Assembly: GCA_036488875.1 (NCBI GenBank) | Contig: DASXGW010000013.1 | Coordinates: 169,281-233,280 of the forward strand | Direction: 5' to 3' | From: Candidatus Baltobacteraceae bacterium | GTDB lineage: Bacteria > Vulcanimicrobiota > Vulcanimicrobiia > Vulcanimicrobiales > Vulcanimicrobiaceae | Length of the DNA: 64,000 nt | Shown here: positions 41,989 to 50,684 of the stretch, piece after piece | How the letters are laid out: the number at the start of each line of letters is the position of its first letter | How positions within the stretch are numbered: position 1 is the stretch's first letter | Notes under the pieces: model-generated | The model's input: the letters and a program-made list of their open reading frames with translations, nothing else | What the model was told of the DNA's origin: nothing | Databases searched by the model: none | Made by a program: the position numbers and the translations under genes

Positions 41989-43376
41989 GCTTCGGGATCC
42001 GTTTCGCGGCGCGGACGGAACTCCAGGGTCAACGGCACGCCTTCGAAATCGAAGTGCTGGCGCAGGATGTTTTCGATAAAGCGCCGGTAGTGCGTTACGA
42101 CCAAGTCCGGATCGTTGCAGTGAAAGATGAACAGCGGCGGATGCGTTGCCGGCTGCGTCGCGTAGTAAATCTTGAACAATCGGCCGCCGACGGCAGGAGC
42201 CGGATGCGCGAGCACGGCGTCGCGTACGATCGAATTGAGCGGCGCGGTCGCGATCCTGCGATCGAGGTTCTCGGCTACGCGATTGACGACCGGCATCAGG
42301 CTTCCGAGCCGGCGGTGCGTCTTTGCCGACAAAAACGTGATCGGCGCGAAGCGCGCGAACGGAATTAAGTCCGCAATCGCATTGGCGAGCTCGCCCTGAC
42401 TGTAGTCGCCGCCTTGCTCGCGCACCAGATCCCACTTGTTGCCGACGAGGATGAGCCCTTTACGTTCTTCGATGGCGATGCCCGCGAGCCGGCGGTCCTG
42501 TGCGGTCACGCCGGTCATTGCGTCGAAGACGAGCAGCGCGATATCGCAGCGAGCGATCGCGTTGAGCGAACGCAGCGCCGAGTAGTACTCGATCGCACCG
42601 TGCGCCTCGGGTTTCTTGCGAACGCCGGCCGTATCGATCAAGCGAATCTTGCGATCGTGCAAAGTAAGGAGCGTGTCGATGGCGTCTCGCGTGGTTCCCG
42701 GAACCTCGGAGACGATCGCGCGTTCCTCACCCAGCAGCGCGTTGAGCAGCGAACTCTTTCCGACGTTCGGACGTCCGATGATCGCCAGCGCGAGCTCGCC
42801 GGCGGGCGTCGCGTCCGGCGCTTCGGGCGGCAGCAGGTCGACGACGCGATCGAGCAGATCGCCGGTGCCTTCACCGTGGATTGCCGACACGGCAACCGGT
42901 TCGCCAAAACCCAAGCGCGAGAACTCGGCGTGCACCGACGCGGCGGCGCTGGGTGACTCCGCTTTATTGGCCACGAGAACGATCGGGCGGCGTTTCGCGC
43001 GCAAGATGCGCGCGACGTCGTCGTCGAGCGGATGCAGCCCGGTCTGCGCGTCGACCACGAAGACCACGACCTCGGCTTCTTCCGCCGCGGCCTCGGCTTG
43101 GCGTCGCGTCGCCTCGGCGAACTGCTCGCCGTGCGCGACGTCGGCGTCGGGATCGATACCGGCGGTATCGACGACGGAGAACACGCGTCCGCGCCAGTCG
43201 CATAGAGCGTACAAGCGGTCGCGCGTCACGCCGGGCGTATCCTCGACGATCGCCAGTCGCTGGCCAATCAGCCGGTTGAAGAGCGCGCTCTTGCCGACGT
43301 TCGGGCGCCCCACGATGGCGACGGTGGAAGGGTGCAGCGCGCCGCCGGCAACGTCGGAGAGGGGTTCGGTATCCAC
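41985..43376 (-). CDS. der: Ribosome biogenesis GTPase Der (EngA)
   Basis: A 463-residue GTPase with two G domains and a KH-like C-terminal domain, needed for 50S subunit assembly. Both P-loops are seen: IVGRPNVGKSALF (about 21-33) and IIGRPNVGKSSLL (about 208). Switch/G3 and G4 motifs (DTAG, NKAE; DTAG, NKWD) are intact. It heads the der-plsY-efp operon on the minus strand and is divergent from miaB. Confidence 0.97.
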   Translation of the reverse strand: MDTEPLSDVAGGALHPSTVAIVGRPNVGKSALFNRLIGQRLAIVEDTPGVTRDRLYALCDWRGRVFSVVDTAGIDPDADVAHGEQFAEATRRQAEAAAEEAEVVVFVVDAQTGLHPLDDDVARILRAKRRPIVLVANKAESPSAAASVHAEFSRLGFGEPVAVSAIHGEGTGDLLDRVVDLLPPEAPDATPAGELALAIIGRPNVGKSSLLNALLGEERAIVSEVPGTTRDAIDTLLTLHDRKIRLIDTAGVRKKPEAHGAIEYYSALRSLNAIARCDIALLVFDAMTGVTAQDRRLAGIAIEERKGLILVGNKWDLVREQGGDYSQGELANAIADLIPFARFAPITFLSAKTHRRLGSLMPVVNRVAENLDRRIATAPLNSIVRDAVLAHPAPAVGGRLFKIYYATQPATHPPLFIFHCNDPDLVVTHYRRFIENILRQHFDFEGVPLTLEFRPRRETDPEA

Positions 43377-43439
43377 GAGGCCCGTTGTGTTAGACGCGGG
43401 GTGAAGGCGCCCCCACCCGTCGAATCACCCCCGGCCGCG

Positions 43440-44840
43440 ATGCCCAACATTTATATCGAGACCTTCGGCTGCCAGATGAACGAGGCCGACTCCCAGTACG
43501 TGGCCGACCGCGCCGTTTCCGCGGGCTATGCCGTTACCGCCGTGCCCGAAGAGGCCGACGTGCTGCTGATCAACACGTGCACCGTCCGCGACAAGGCCGA
43601 ACGCCGAGCGTACGGGCGGATGAACCACTTTAAGAGCCTCAAGGACGCCGCTTCGCACGTGCGGCTGGTCGTGATGGGGTGCTTGGCCGAGCAGGATCGC
43701 GACCGCATGCAGAAGCTCGCCCCCCACGTCGACGCGGTGTTCGGCACCAAAGAGCTGGCGCAGCTCGGCGATCAGCTCGCCGCTTGGCAGCCCGGGTTCG
43801 CTGAGAACGTGGATTTCAGCGACGATCGGTCGCTGCTCGAGCCGCTCGGCGGAACGCCCGATGCGATCGCCGATGCGTTCTCGCATCTGCGCGCGTTCGT
43901 CAACGTCCAGCGCGGCTGCTCCTACTACTGTACGTTTTGCATCGTGCCGCACGTCCGCGGGCGCTTCGATCACCGTCCCATCGCGGAAATCGTCGACGAG
44001 GTTCGCGCCAAGATCGCGGCCGGCGCGCGCGAGGTCATGCTCGTCGGACAAACGGTCAACGCGTGGCGCGATCCGGTCGCCGGCGCCGATTTCGGCGACC
44101 TGTGCAAACTCGTAGCGGATCTGCCGGGCTTGGAGCGTTTGACGTTCATCTCGCCGCATCCCAAGGATTTCAGCGAGAAGATGATCGCCGATCTGGCGTC
44201 CGTAGACTGCCTCAATCCGCGCATCCATTTACCGCTGCAATCCGCCAGCGACGCGGTACTGCGCCGGATGAACCGCAAGTACACGTCGGCACAGTTCCGG
44301 GAGAAGGTCGATCTGATCCACCGGTACTTGCCGAATTGGGCGATCACCACCGACGTGATCGTCGGATTTCCCGGCGAAACCGAAGACGATTTTGAAGCGA
44401 CGCTCGATTACGTGCGCACCGACGTTTTCAGTAACGCGTTCATGTTCGTGTATTCGATTCGACGTGGAACGCCCGCCGCGCAGTGGGAACAGGTACCCAA
44501 AGACGTCGCAGCGGAGCGCTTCGCGCGCTTAGTCGCCGCGCAGAACGCGTCGACTCGCGCGTATCACGATCGCAAGGTTGGAGCAACCGTGCGCGCGCTG
44601 ACGTGCGGGACGTCAAAGAAAGACGCGACCAAGCTTACCGTCAAAGCGCTCGACAACGTGACGGTCGTCGTGCCGAAGCCGGCCGATTACGACGAAGCCG
44701 GGTACGCGGCAACGCCTTGGACGGACGTCCGCGTCGACGCGGCGCGCCTCTGGGGATGCACCGGCACGATCCTTCGGCGATCCGCAAGCTTTGACGACGG
44801 CGGCAGGTCCGTTGAAGCACCCGTGCTAAGCCTGCTCTGA
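43440..44840 (+). CDS. miaB: tRNA-2-methylthio-N6-dimethylallyladenosine synthase MiaB
   Basis: A 466-residue radical-SAM methylthiotransferase that adds a methylthio group to i6A37 of tRNAs, after MiaA. Auxiliary-cluster cysteines are Cys11, Cys47 and Cys81; radical-SAM cysteines are Cys160, Cys164 and Cys167 (RGCSYYCTFC). The C-terminal TRAM-like segment is present but divergent. ATG 43440 is used as homology starts there; GTG 43401 in the same frame would add 13 residues. Followed after one base by mutS. Confidence 0.95.
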   Translation: MPNIYIETFGCQMNEADSQYVADRAVSAGYAVTAVPEEADVLLINTCTVRDKAERRAYGRMNHFKSLKDAASHVRLVVMGCLAEQDRDRMQKLAPHVDAVFGTKELAQLGDQLAAWQPGFAENVDFSDDRSLLEPLGGTPDAIADAFSHLRAFVNVQRGCSYYCTFCIVPHVRGRFDHRPIAEIVDEVRAKIAAGAREVMLVGQTVNAWRDPVAGADFGDLCKLVADLPGLERLTFISPHPKDFSEKMIADLASVDCLNPRIHLPLQSASDAVLRRMNRKYTSAQFREKVDLIHRYLPNWAITTDVIVGFPGETEDDFEATLDYVRTDVFSNAFMFVYSIRRGTPAAQWEQVPKDVAAERFARLVAAQNASTRAYHDRKVGATVRALTCGTSKKDATKLTVKALDNVTVVVPKPADYDEAGYAATPWTDVRVDAARLWGCTGTILRRSASFDDGGRSVEAPVLSLL

Positions 44841-44841
44841 A

Positions 44842-47331
44842 GTGAGCGCCGCGAAGTATTCGCCGATGCTCGAGCAGTACTTCGGGATGAAAGGTAAGCA
44901 CCCCGAAGCGATTCTGCTGTCGCGCGTCGGCGATTTCTACGAAGCGTACGGCGAGGACGCCGAAACGATTGCGCGCGCGCTGCAAATAGCTCTGACGAGC
45001 AAGGAAGCCGGCGGCGGTAAACGCGTCGCTATGGCAGGCGTGCCGCATCACGCGCTGACGCAATACCTGGCGCGGCTGGTGCAGCAGCGCTTCATCGTGG
45101 CGCTGGCGGAGCAGTTGGAGGTTCCGCAGCCCAACAAGCTCGTGCGACGCGAGGTTGTGCGGCTCGTGACGCCCGGCACGCTGGTCGAGGAACAGCTGCT
45201 CGACGGGAAGCAGAACAACTATCTCGCCGCGATTGCCGCGATCGAAGAGACGTTCGCGGTCGCCTACGCCGACGTTTCGACGGGCTACTGCGCCGCGACG
45301 GCGTTCGGCGGCGAGAGTGCGTACGACGACGTCCTAACCGAGCTGGGCCGCATCGGACCCGCCGAGGTCGTGGCCGATCTGCCGGCCGGATTGCGCGCCG
45401 CGATGGGAACCGCGATCGAGAACGTCGGCGCGCGCTTGGCGGCCCCAGTGCTCGGTCTGGTCGAGGCGCGCCCGCGCGGCGCCATCGAGCAGTTCTCGCA
45501 CGACGAGTCGCTGGCGATCCATCGCGCGCTCGACGCGCTCGGCGCGTTCGTGCGTCGCACCGGCGTGACCAACGGCGACGGCGGACTCCAAACGCCGCAG
45601 TTTTACCGCAGCCAAACCTTTCTCGCCCTCGATCCGGCGACGCGTAAGAACCTCGAGCTCACGCGCGCACAGGGTCAGAACCCGCGAGCAACCTTGCTGG
45701 CGACGCTCGATCAGTGCGCGACGTCGATGGGATCGCGCATGCTGGCGCGCTGGATTCTCGCACCGCTGGTTGATCGCGACGCGATCGGCAAACGTCAAGA
45801 ATGCGTGGCGACGTTGCTGGAAGAACACGCATGCCGGCAGGCCGTTCGCGAGATTCTCAGAGGCTGTTTCGATCTCGAGCGAATCGCGCAGAAAGTGCGG
45901 TTCCGGCGTGCCGGTCCGCGCGATCTGGCATCGCTCCGGCGCACGCTCGACGTGTTGTTGCCGTTGCGCGCCGTGCTGCCGCGAGCGATCGTACCGATGC
46001 TCGACGGCATAGCCGATTTCTCCGGGCTATTAGATGATCTGCAGACGACGCTCGTCGACGAGCCTCCGGCGCTTCTGGGCGACGGCGGCGTGATTCGTCA
46101 CGAGGCCAATGCCGATTTGGCCGAGTGCATCGCGTTGCGGACCGACGTTCGATCGCGTCTTTCCGAACTCGAAGAACGCGAGCGGGAACGCACCGGCATC
46201 AAAACGCTGAAGATCAAGTACGCAAGCGCCTTCGGATACGCGATCGAGGTCAGCAAGAGCCAAGCCGGCAGCGTTCCGGCCGATTACGTTCGCAAACAGA
46301 CGCTCACGACGGGCGAACGATACATCACGCCCGAGCTCAAGGATCTGGAGCTGGCCATCTCAACCGCGCAGTCGCGACAGCAGCGTCTCGAGACGCAGCT
46401 CTTCGAAGCGCTCGTCGATCGCGTCGCCGCGCAGATCGACGATCTGCTGCAGGCTGCCGACACGATCGCGACCATCGACGCGCTCACGTCGCTGGCACAG
46501 TGTGCCGCCGAGCGCGGATACGTTCGGCCGGAGTTCGTCGAAGAAAGCGTCGTCGGGATCGAAGACGGACGCCATCCGGTGATGGAAGCCGTCTTGCGCA
46601 CCAACTTCGTTCCCAACGACCTACAGCTGCGCGACGACGGGCATCGTTTCATTCTGCTCACCGGACCGAACATGGGCGGTAAGTCGACGTACTTGCGTCA
46701 AGCCGGTCTGCTGGCGATCATGGCGCACGTCGGTTCGTTCGTCCCCGCCAAGAGCATGCGCTTGGGGATCGTCGATCGGATCTTCACGCGCATCGGCGCC
46801 GGCGACGACTTGGCATCGGGTCAATCGACGTTTTACATGGAGATGGCCGAAGCGGCGAACATCTTGCGGCGCAGCACGCATCGATCGCTGCTGTTGATCG
46901 ACGAGGTCGGTCGTGGTACCGGGACGCTCGACGGGCTCTCGATCGCTCAAGCGATCTGCGAGTTCTTGCTCGGTCTCGAGGAGTGGGCACCGATGGTGCT
47001 CTTTGCGACGCACTTTCACGAACTGTGCGCGCTGACCGAGCATTGGACGCAAGTAGCGAACTATCACATTACGGCGGTCGAAAATACCGCGCGCGGCGGA
47101 GCGCCGGTTTTTTCGCACCGCGTGCAGCCCGGCAGCTCCTCGCGATCGTTCGGTATCGAGGTAGCGCGTATGGCCGGATTGCCCGAAGCCGTCGTCGAGC
47201 GCGCGCAAGAAATCGCCGACGCGCTCTCGGGACACGCCGACGTGGAAGCGCAAGTACCATTGCGAAAGAAGATGCCCAAGAAGCCGCCGCAAGAACGCCA
47301 GTTGACGTTCTTGGGCGGCGATTCTTCTTAG
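44842..47331 (+). CDS. mutS: DNA mismatch recognition protein MutS
   Basis: An 829-residue MutS. The mismatch-reading Phe-x-Glu site is visible in RVGDFYEAYGEDA (about 29-41). The ATPase P-loop GPNMGGKST is at 608-616, followed by DDLASGQSTFYMEM, LLLIDEVGRGTGTLDG (Walker B) and ATHFHEL. A C-terminal extension (LRKKMPKKPPQE) is short. Start is GTG 44842. The 3' end overlaps the convergent selenoprotein gene by 4 bases. Confidence 0.96.
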   Translation: MSAAKYSPMLEQYFGMKGKHPEAILLSRVGDFYEAYGEDAETIARALQIALTSKEAGGGKRVAMAGVPHHALTQYLARLVQQRFIVALAEQLEVPQPNKLVRREVVRLVTPGTLVEEQLLDGKQNNYLAAIAAIEETFAVAYADVSTGYCAATAFGGESAYDDVLTELGRIGPAEVVADLPAGLRAAMGTAIENVGARLAAPVLGLVEARPRGAIEQFSHDESLAIHRALDALGAFVRRTGVTNGDGGLQTPQFYRSQTFLALDPATRKNLELTRAQGQNPRATLLATLDQCATSMGSRMLARWILAPLVDRDAIGKRQECVATLLEEHACRQAVREILRGCFDLERIAQKVRFRRAGPRDLASLRRTLDVLLPLRAVLPRAIVPMLDGIADFSGLLDDLQTTLVDEPPALLGDGGVIRHEANADLAECIALRTDVRSRLSELEERERERTGIKTLKIKYASAFGYAIEVSKSQAGSVPADYVRKQTLTTGERYITPELKDLELAISTAQSRQQRLETQLFEALVDRVAAQIDDLLQAADTIATIDALTSLAQCAAERGYVRPEFVEESVVGIEDGRHPVMEAVLRTNFVPNDLQLRDDGHRFILLTGPNMGGKSTYLRQAGLLAIMAHVGSFVPAKSMRLGIVDRIFTRIGAGDDLASGQSTFYMEMAEAANILRRSTHRSLLLIDEVGRGTGTLDGLSIAQAICEFLLGLEEWAPMVLFATHFHELCALTEHWTQVANYHITAVENTARGGAPVFSHRVQPGSSSRSFGIEVARMAGLPEAVVERAQEIADALSGHADVEAQVPLRKKMPKKPPQERQLTFLGGDSS

Positions 47332-47756
47332 AGGTTTGCTAAGACGTCCAAGGCGTGTCCCTTGACGTCGACCTTCGGCCACACCTTACGGATCGTGCCG
47401 CCGGCATCGATGAGAAACGTCGAACGTTGCGGATACTTTTCGTTTGGAACGCCGAACGCTTCGCACAGCTTTCCATCGGTATCGGCGAGCAGTGCGAACG
47501 GAATCGAGTATTTCTTTTTGAACGCTTGATGCGACTCGACCGAGTCGCAGCTCACTCCGACGATCCGGGCGTTTTTCGCTTGAAACTTTGCGTAAACGTC
47601 GCGGAACTGCGAAGCTTCGCTCGTTCAACCCGGTGTGTCGTCTTTCGGATAGAACCAGAGAACCAGCGGACCACCCAGTAGGCTCGTCGTGTCGACCTCG
47701 CGGCCTTCGTCGTCGAGCAGAGTCACCGCCGGCATTGTAGCGCCTTCTGCAATCAT
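47328..47756 (-). CDS. Selenocysteine-containing peroxiredoxin (BCP/PrxQ type), read through in-frame UGA
   Basis: A 142-residue thiol-peroxidase-type protein if UGA codon 44 (47625-47627) is read as selenocysteine. The first 43 residues (IAEGATMPAVTLLDDEG, LVLWFYPKDDTPG) are BCP/PrxQ. The next codon is TGA where the family has its peroxidatic cysteine (PKDDTPGC). Ninety-eight codons follow in the same frame: TSEASQFRDVY, IVGVSCDSVESHQAF, KYSIPFALLADTDGKL, AFGVPNEKYPQRSTFLID. The resolving cysteine of BCP, five residues later, is Ser. A hairpin like a bacterial SECIS lies just after the UGA. Start ATG 47756 gives normal family length. It lies between mutS and mutL, on the opposite strand. The alternative is a one-base nonsense mutation. 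Confidence 0.82.
47582..47618 (-). promoter_or_regulatory. Candidate bacterial SECIS hairpin
   Basis: Six bases after the UGA the mRNA reads GAAGCUU, C, GC, a loop beginning AGUU, then GC, A, AAGUUUC. GAAGCUU pairs with AAGUUUC (7 pairs, one G-U), then one C/A mismatch and two G-C pairs. The G at loop position 2 is 17 bases from the UGA, within the usual range for bacterial SECIS elements. The 17-base loop is larger than typical. Folding was done by eye. Confidence 0.55.
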
Positions 47757-47814
47757 GGGCGTGACGTTTATTGATGGAGGCAGCCTCTCCTTGGGGCCAG
47801 AACCGGTCGGCGTC

Positions 47815-49500
47815 GTGAAAATCGTGGAACTCGACGCGGTCACCATCGGCCAAATCGCGGCCGGCGAGATCATCGAGCGCCCGGCCTCGGTCGTCAAAGA
47901 ACTGGTCGAAAATGCGGTCGATGCCGGCGCGTCGCGCATTACGGTGATTCTCGAGCGCGGTGGAATCGATTCCATCGAGGTCGCCGACGATGGCGCAGGA
48001 CTCGACCGCGGCGAGTTGCCGCTAGCCGTGCGCCGCCATGCGACGAGCAAGCTCGCGACCGCGAGCGACCTGGAGTCGATTGCGACGCTGGGTTTTCGTG
48101 GAGAGGGTCTGGCGTCGATCGCCGCCGTTTCGCAACTCGAGATCGTTTCGCGCCCGTCGTCGGAGGAGGTCGGCGCGCGCGTGCGCGCACACGCGGAGCG
48201 CACGGAGGCCGTCGAGCCTGTAGCGTCGCCGCCGGGGACGCGCGTGCGCGTGGAAAATTTGTTCGGCAACGTGCCGGTGCGCCGCGAGTACCTGCGGTCG
48301 GCCCAGACCGAGTTCAATCGCATCTCGTCGTGGCTCTCCAGCTTTGCTCTAGCGTATCCGAAGGTAACGTTCGCGCTTCGGCACGACGGCAAGGACGTCT
48401 GGACGATGCCGCAGACCGCCGACGAACGCGAGCGGCTCGCCATGGTTTTCGGGCGCGATGCGGCACAGTGGCTGCTCCCGATCGACGAGTCGGCGGCGAG
48501 CACGTTGGATGGACGCCTGCGCGGTTACGTCAGCGCGCCGGGCCACGACCGCCCCGACCGGCGCATGCAGCTGCTCTTCGTCAACGGCAGGCTGCTGCGC
48601 AGCATCTTGATGGCGGGCGCCTGGACCGCGGGGTACGCAACGTTTGCGATGATCGGGCGTCAGCCGTACGGCGTGCTGTTTCTCGAGCTTTCGCCCGAAC
48701 ACGTGGATCCCAACGTGCATCCCACCAAGAGCGACGTGCGGCTGCGCTTTCCCAATCAGGTTTTCGAGGCGGCGCGCCGCGCGATCTCCGCGACTTTGCA
48801 CCGCGACGCATCCGCGCGTTTTCGCGAACACACTGCGCCGGCGGCCGGAGTCTCGGCGCTTCCCGACAGCGTCGACACGAGTTTGGCTCACGTGCAGTCG
48901 CTGTTCGAACGGCCGGTGGGCGACGCCGCCGACGTTCCGAGCCATCGTCTGCGCGTGCTCGCGCAGCTGCACCGTACCTACATCGTCGCCACCGACGGCG
49001 ACGCCCTGTTGCTGGTCGACCAGCACGCCGCGCACGAGCGTATCGCCTACGAATCGATCGTCGAGCGAGCCCGCAAACCTGCGCCGAACGAGCCGATGCT
49101 GGTGCCGCACGTCGTCGAGCTCGACGCGACGCAGAGCGCGGCGCTCGATCGCGTGCTGGAGACGCTCAACGAGGGCGGCCTCGAGATCGAAGGCTTCGGC
49201 GAGCGCTCCTATCGGATTCTCGCAACCCCAGCGGGCTTCGGCGCGCGGACGTTCGATCTGGGCGGTTTCTTGAGCGATCTCACGGAGGATCCCAAACAGC
49301 GCGACGTGCGCGAGCGCGTTTGGGCGTCGCTGGCGTGTCACAGCGTAACGATTGCCGGCGAACGTTTGGAACCCGAAGAGATGGCGACCCTGGTCGAGCG
49401 GCTGCAGCAGTGCGTCAATCCCATGCACTGCCCGCACGGCCGGCCGACGATGGTCCGGCTCGATCCCGGAGAGATCGCGCGCCTCTTCAAACGCACGTGA
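47815..49500 (+). CDS. mutL: DNA mismatch repair protein MutL
   Basis: A 561-residue MutL. The GHKL ATPase motifs are seen as IGQIAAGEIIERPASVVKELVENAVDAGA, ADDGAGLD and TLGFRGEGLASIAAVS. The C-terminal half has the endonuclease motif DQHAAHERIAYE and the zinc-binding-type CPHGRPT, so it should nick DNA. GTG 47815 gives the usual short N-terminus (MKIVELDAVTIGQIAAGE); an in-frame ATG at 47755 would overlap the start codon of the peroxiredoxin gene. The stop overlaps the miaA GTG. Confidence 0.95.
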   Translation: MKIVELDAVTIGQIAAGEIIERPASVVKELVENAVDAGASRITVILERGGIDSIEVADDGAGLDRGELPLAVRRHATSKLATASDLESIATLGFRGEGLASIAAVSQLEIVSRPSSEEVGARVRAHAERTEAVEPVASPPGTRVRVENLFGNVPVRREYLRSAQTEFNRISSWLSSFALAYPKVTFALRHDGKDVWTMPQTADERERLAMVFGRDAAQWLLPIDESAASTLDGRLRGYVSAPGHDRPDRRMQLLFVNGRLLRSILMAGAWTAGYATFAMIGRQPYGVLFLELSPEHVDPNVHPTKSDVRLRFPNQVFEAARRAISATLHRDASARFREHTAPAAGVSALPDSVDTSLAHVQSLFERPVGDAADVPSHRLRVLAQLHRTYIVATDGDALLLVDQHAAHERIAYESIVERARKPAPNEPMLVPHVVELDATQSAALDRVLETLNEGGLEIEGFGERSYRILATPAGFGARTFDLGGFLSDLTEDPKQRDVRERVWASLACHSVTIAGERLEPEEMATLVERLQQCVNPMHCPHGRPTMVRLDPGEIARLFKRT

Positions 49501-50417
49501 GCGACGGCGTGCTCGTCCTCGCCGGAGCGACGGCGAGTGGGAAGACGGCCCTTGCCGTCGAGCTGGCGCTGCGGTTCGATGCCGAGATCGTCGGTGCCGA
49601 TTCGCGCCAGATCTATCGCAGCATGCCGATCGGAACGGCGATGCCTTCGGCCGAGCAGCTTGCGGTCGTTTCGCATCACATGGTGGACTTTCTCGATCCC
49701 TGCGACCGGTATTCGGCCGCGCGCTACGTCGAGGATGCGATGGCGGCGGTCGAGGAGATCCGCCGGCGCGGCAAACGCGTCATCATCGCGGGCGGAACGG
49801 GTTTCTACATTCGCTCCCTGCTCGGACGCGTGGAGCTCGCGCCGGAATACGACGAAGCGCTGCGCGGCCGTCTGGCAGCCGAAGCACGTTCGCATCCGCC
49901 GGAGTTTTTGCACGCATGGCTCTCGGTGCACGACAGGGAGCGCGCCGCCGCACTCGATCCCGCCGACACGTATCGGGTGCTTCGCGCCTTAGAAGTCGCC
50001 CTTATCTGTCATCCTGAGCGTAGGCGCGAAGCGCCGAAGTCGAAGGGCAGGCGAAACCTAGTCACGGCAGGCGTTTCAGCGCTCCTCGTTTTTCTCGACT
50101 TGCCGCTCGATGTGCTCGACGAGCGCATTGCGGCGCGTGCGGATCGTATGCTCGGGCGCGGGTTCGTCGAAGAGGCCGAGCGCGTCGGTGCCGGTGCCGT
50201 CGCCGCCGACGCGGTGGGCTACCCTCAAGCGCTCGCCTTTGGACGTGGTTGGATCACCGAGCGCGAACTCCGCACGCTGCTCGTTCGAGCGACCCGGCGC
50301 TACGCGCGCCGCCAGCGCGCGTGGTTCCGCGGAGAGCGCGAAACGCTATGGCTGCAGCCCAACGCCGTGGAACGCGCCGTACGGGAGAATCTCGGGTGGT
50401 CTCCGAAGGCAACCTAA
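49497..50417 (+). CDS. miaA: tRNA dimethylallyltransferase MiaA with inserted repeat peptide
   Basis: A 306-residue enzyme that adds a dimethylallyl group to A37 of tRNAs reading codons that start with U. P-loop GATASGKT (10-17), DSRQIYR (35-41) and GGTGFYIRSLL (99-109) are intact. Between RALEVA and LLVFLDLPLDVLDERI the protein carries CHPERRREAPKSKGRR (about 171-186), encoded exactly by a copy of the dispersed palindromic repeat. This loop normally holds the TGxx(S) segment of MiaA. Frame is kept on both sides. GTG 49497 overlaps the mutL stop (GTGA). Confidence 0.95.
   Translation: MSDGVLVLAGATASGKTALAVELALRFDAEIVGADSRQIYRSMPIGTAMPSAEQLAVVSHHMVDFLDPCDRYSAARYVEDAMAAVEEIRRRGKRVIIAGGTGFYIRSLLGRVELAPEYDEALRGRLAAEARSHPPEFLHAWLSVHDRERAAALDPADTYRVLRALEVALICHPERRREAPKSKGRRNLVTAGVSALLVFLDLPLDVLDERIAARADRMLGRGFVEEAERVGAGAVAADAVGYPQALAFGRGWITERELRTLLVRATRRYARRQRAWFRGERETLWLQPNAVERAVRENLGWSPKAT
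50007..50049 (+). repeat. Dispersed palindromic repeat, copy 3 (inside miaA, in frame)
   Basis: TGTCATCCTGAGCGTA, inner hairpin GGCGC-GAA-GCGCC, then GAAGTCGAAGGGCAG. It is translated as CHPERRREAPKSKGR. The same flanks, in the same reading frame, occur in the radical SAM gene at 51644. Confidence 0.85.
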
Positions 50418-50419
50418 CT

Positions 50420-50683
50420 ATGCCCGCGGGTCTTCAGGACGCGTTCCTTGCCGAGTGTAAGCGGCAGGGTTCGACCGTGACCGTGTACCTGGTCAACGGC
50501 TTTCAGCTTCGCGGAGTCGTCAAAGGGTTCGACCCCTTTACGGTGCTCCTGGAGTACGAACGCAAGACGCACTTGATTTACAAGCACGCGATTTCGACGA
50601 TCTCCCCGGTCGCCGCCGTAACCGTCAGCGGCAACGACGCGGGCGTCGGGGCCAACGGCGCCGAGGTCAGCGAGCCGACCTGA
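50420..50683 (+). CDS. hfq: RNA chaperone Hfq
   Basis: An 87-residue Hfq. The Sm1 motif is seen in LQDAFLAECKRQGSTVTVYL-VNGFQLRGVVKGFDPFTVLLE and the Sm2 motif as IYKHAISTI, the family's YKHA hallmark that binds U-rich RNA. A short acidic/Gly/Asn tail follows (DAGVGANGAEVSEPT). Start ATG 50420, with GAAGG ten bases before; a GTG at 50396 in frame is possible. The miaA-hfq order is conserved in many bacteria. Confidence 0.95.
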   Translation: MPAGLQDAFLAECKRQGSTVTVYLVNGFQLRGVVKGFDPFTVLLEYERKTHLIYKHAISTISPVAAVTVSGNDAGVGANGAEVSEPT

Positions 50684-50684
50684 C

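Noticed and set aside
47689-47814. Longer mutL start at ATG 47755 or further upstream
   Set aside because: The added residues have no MutL similarity and the start would overlap the start codon of the peroxiredoxin gene on the other strand.
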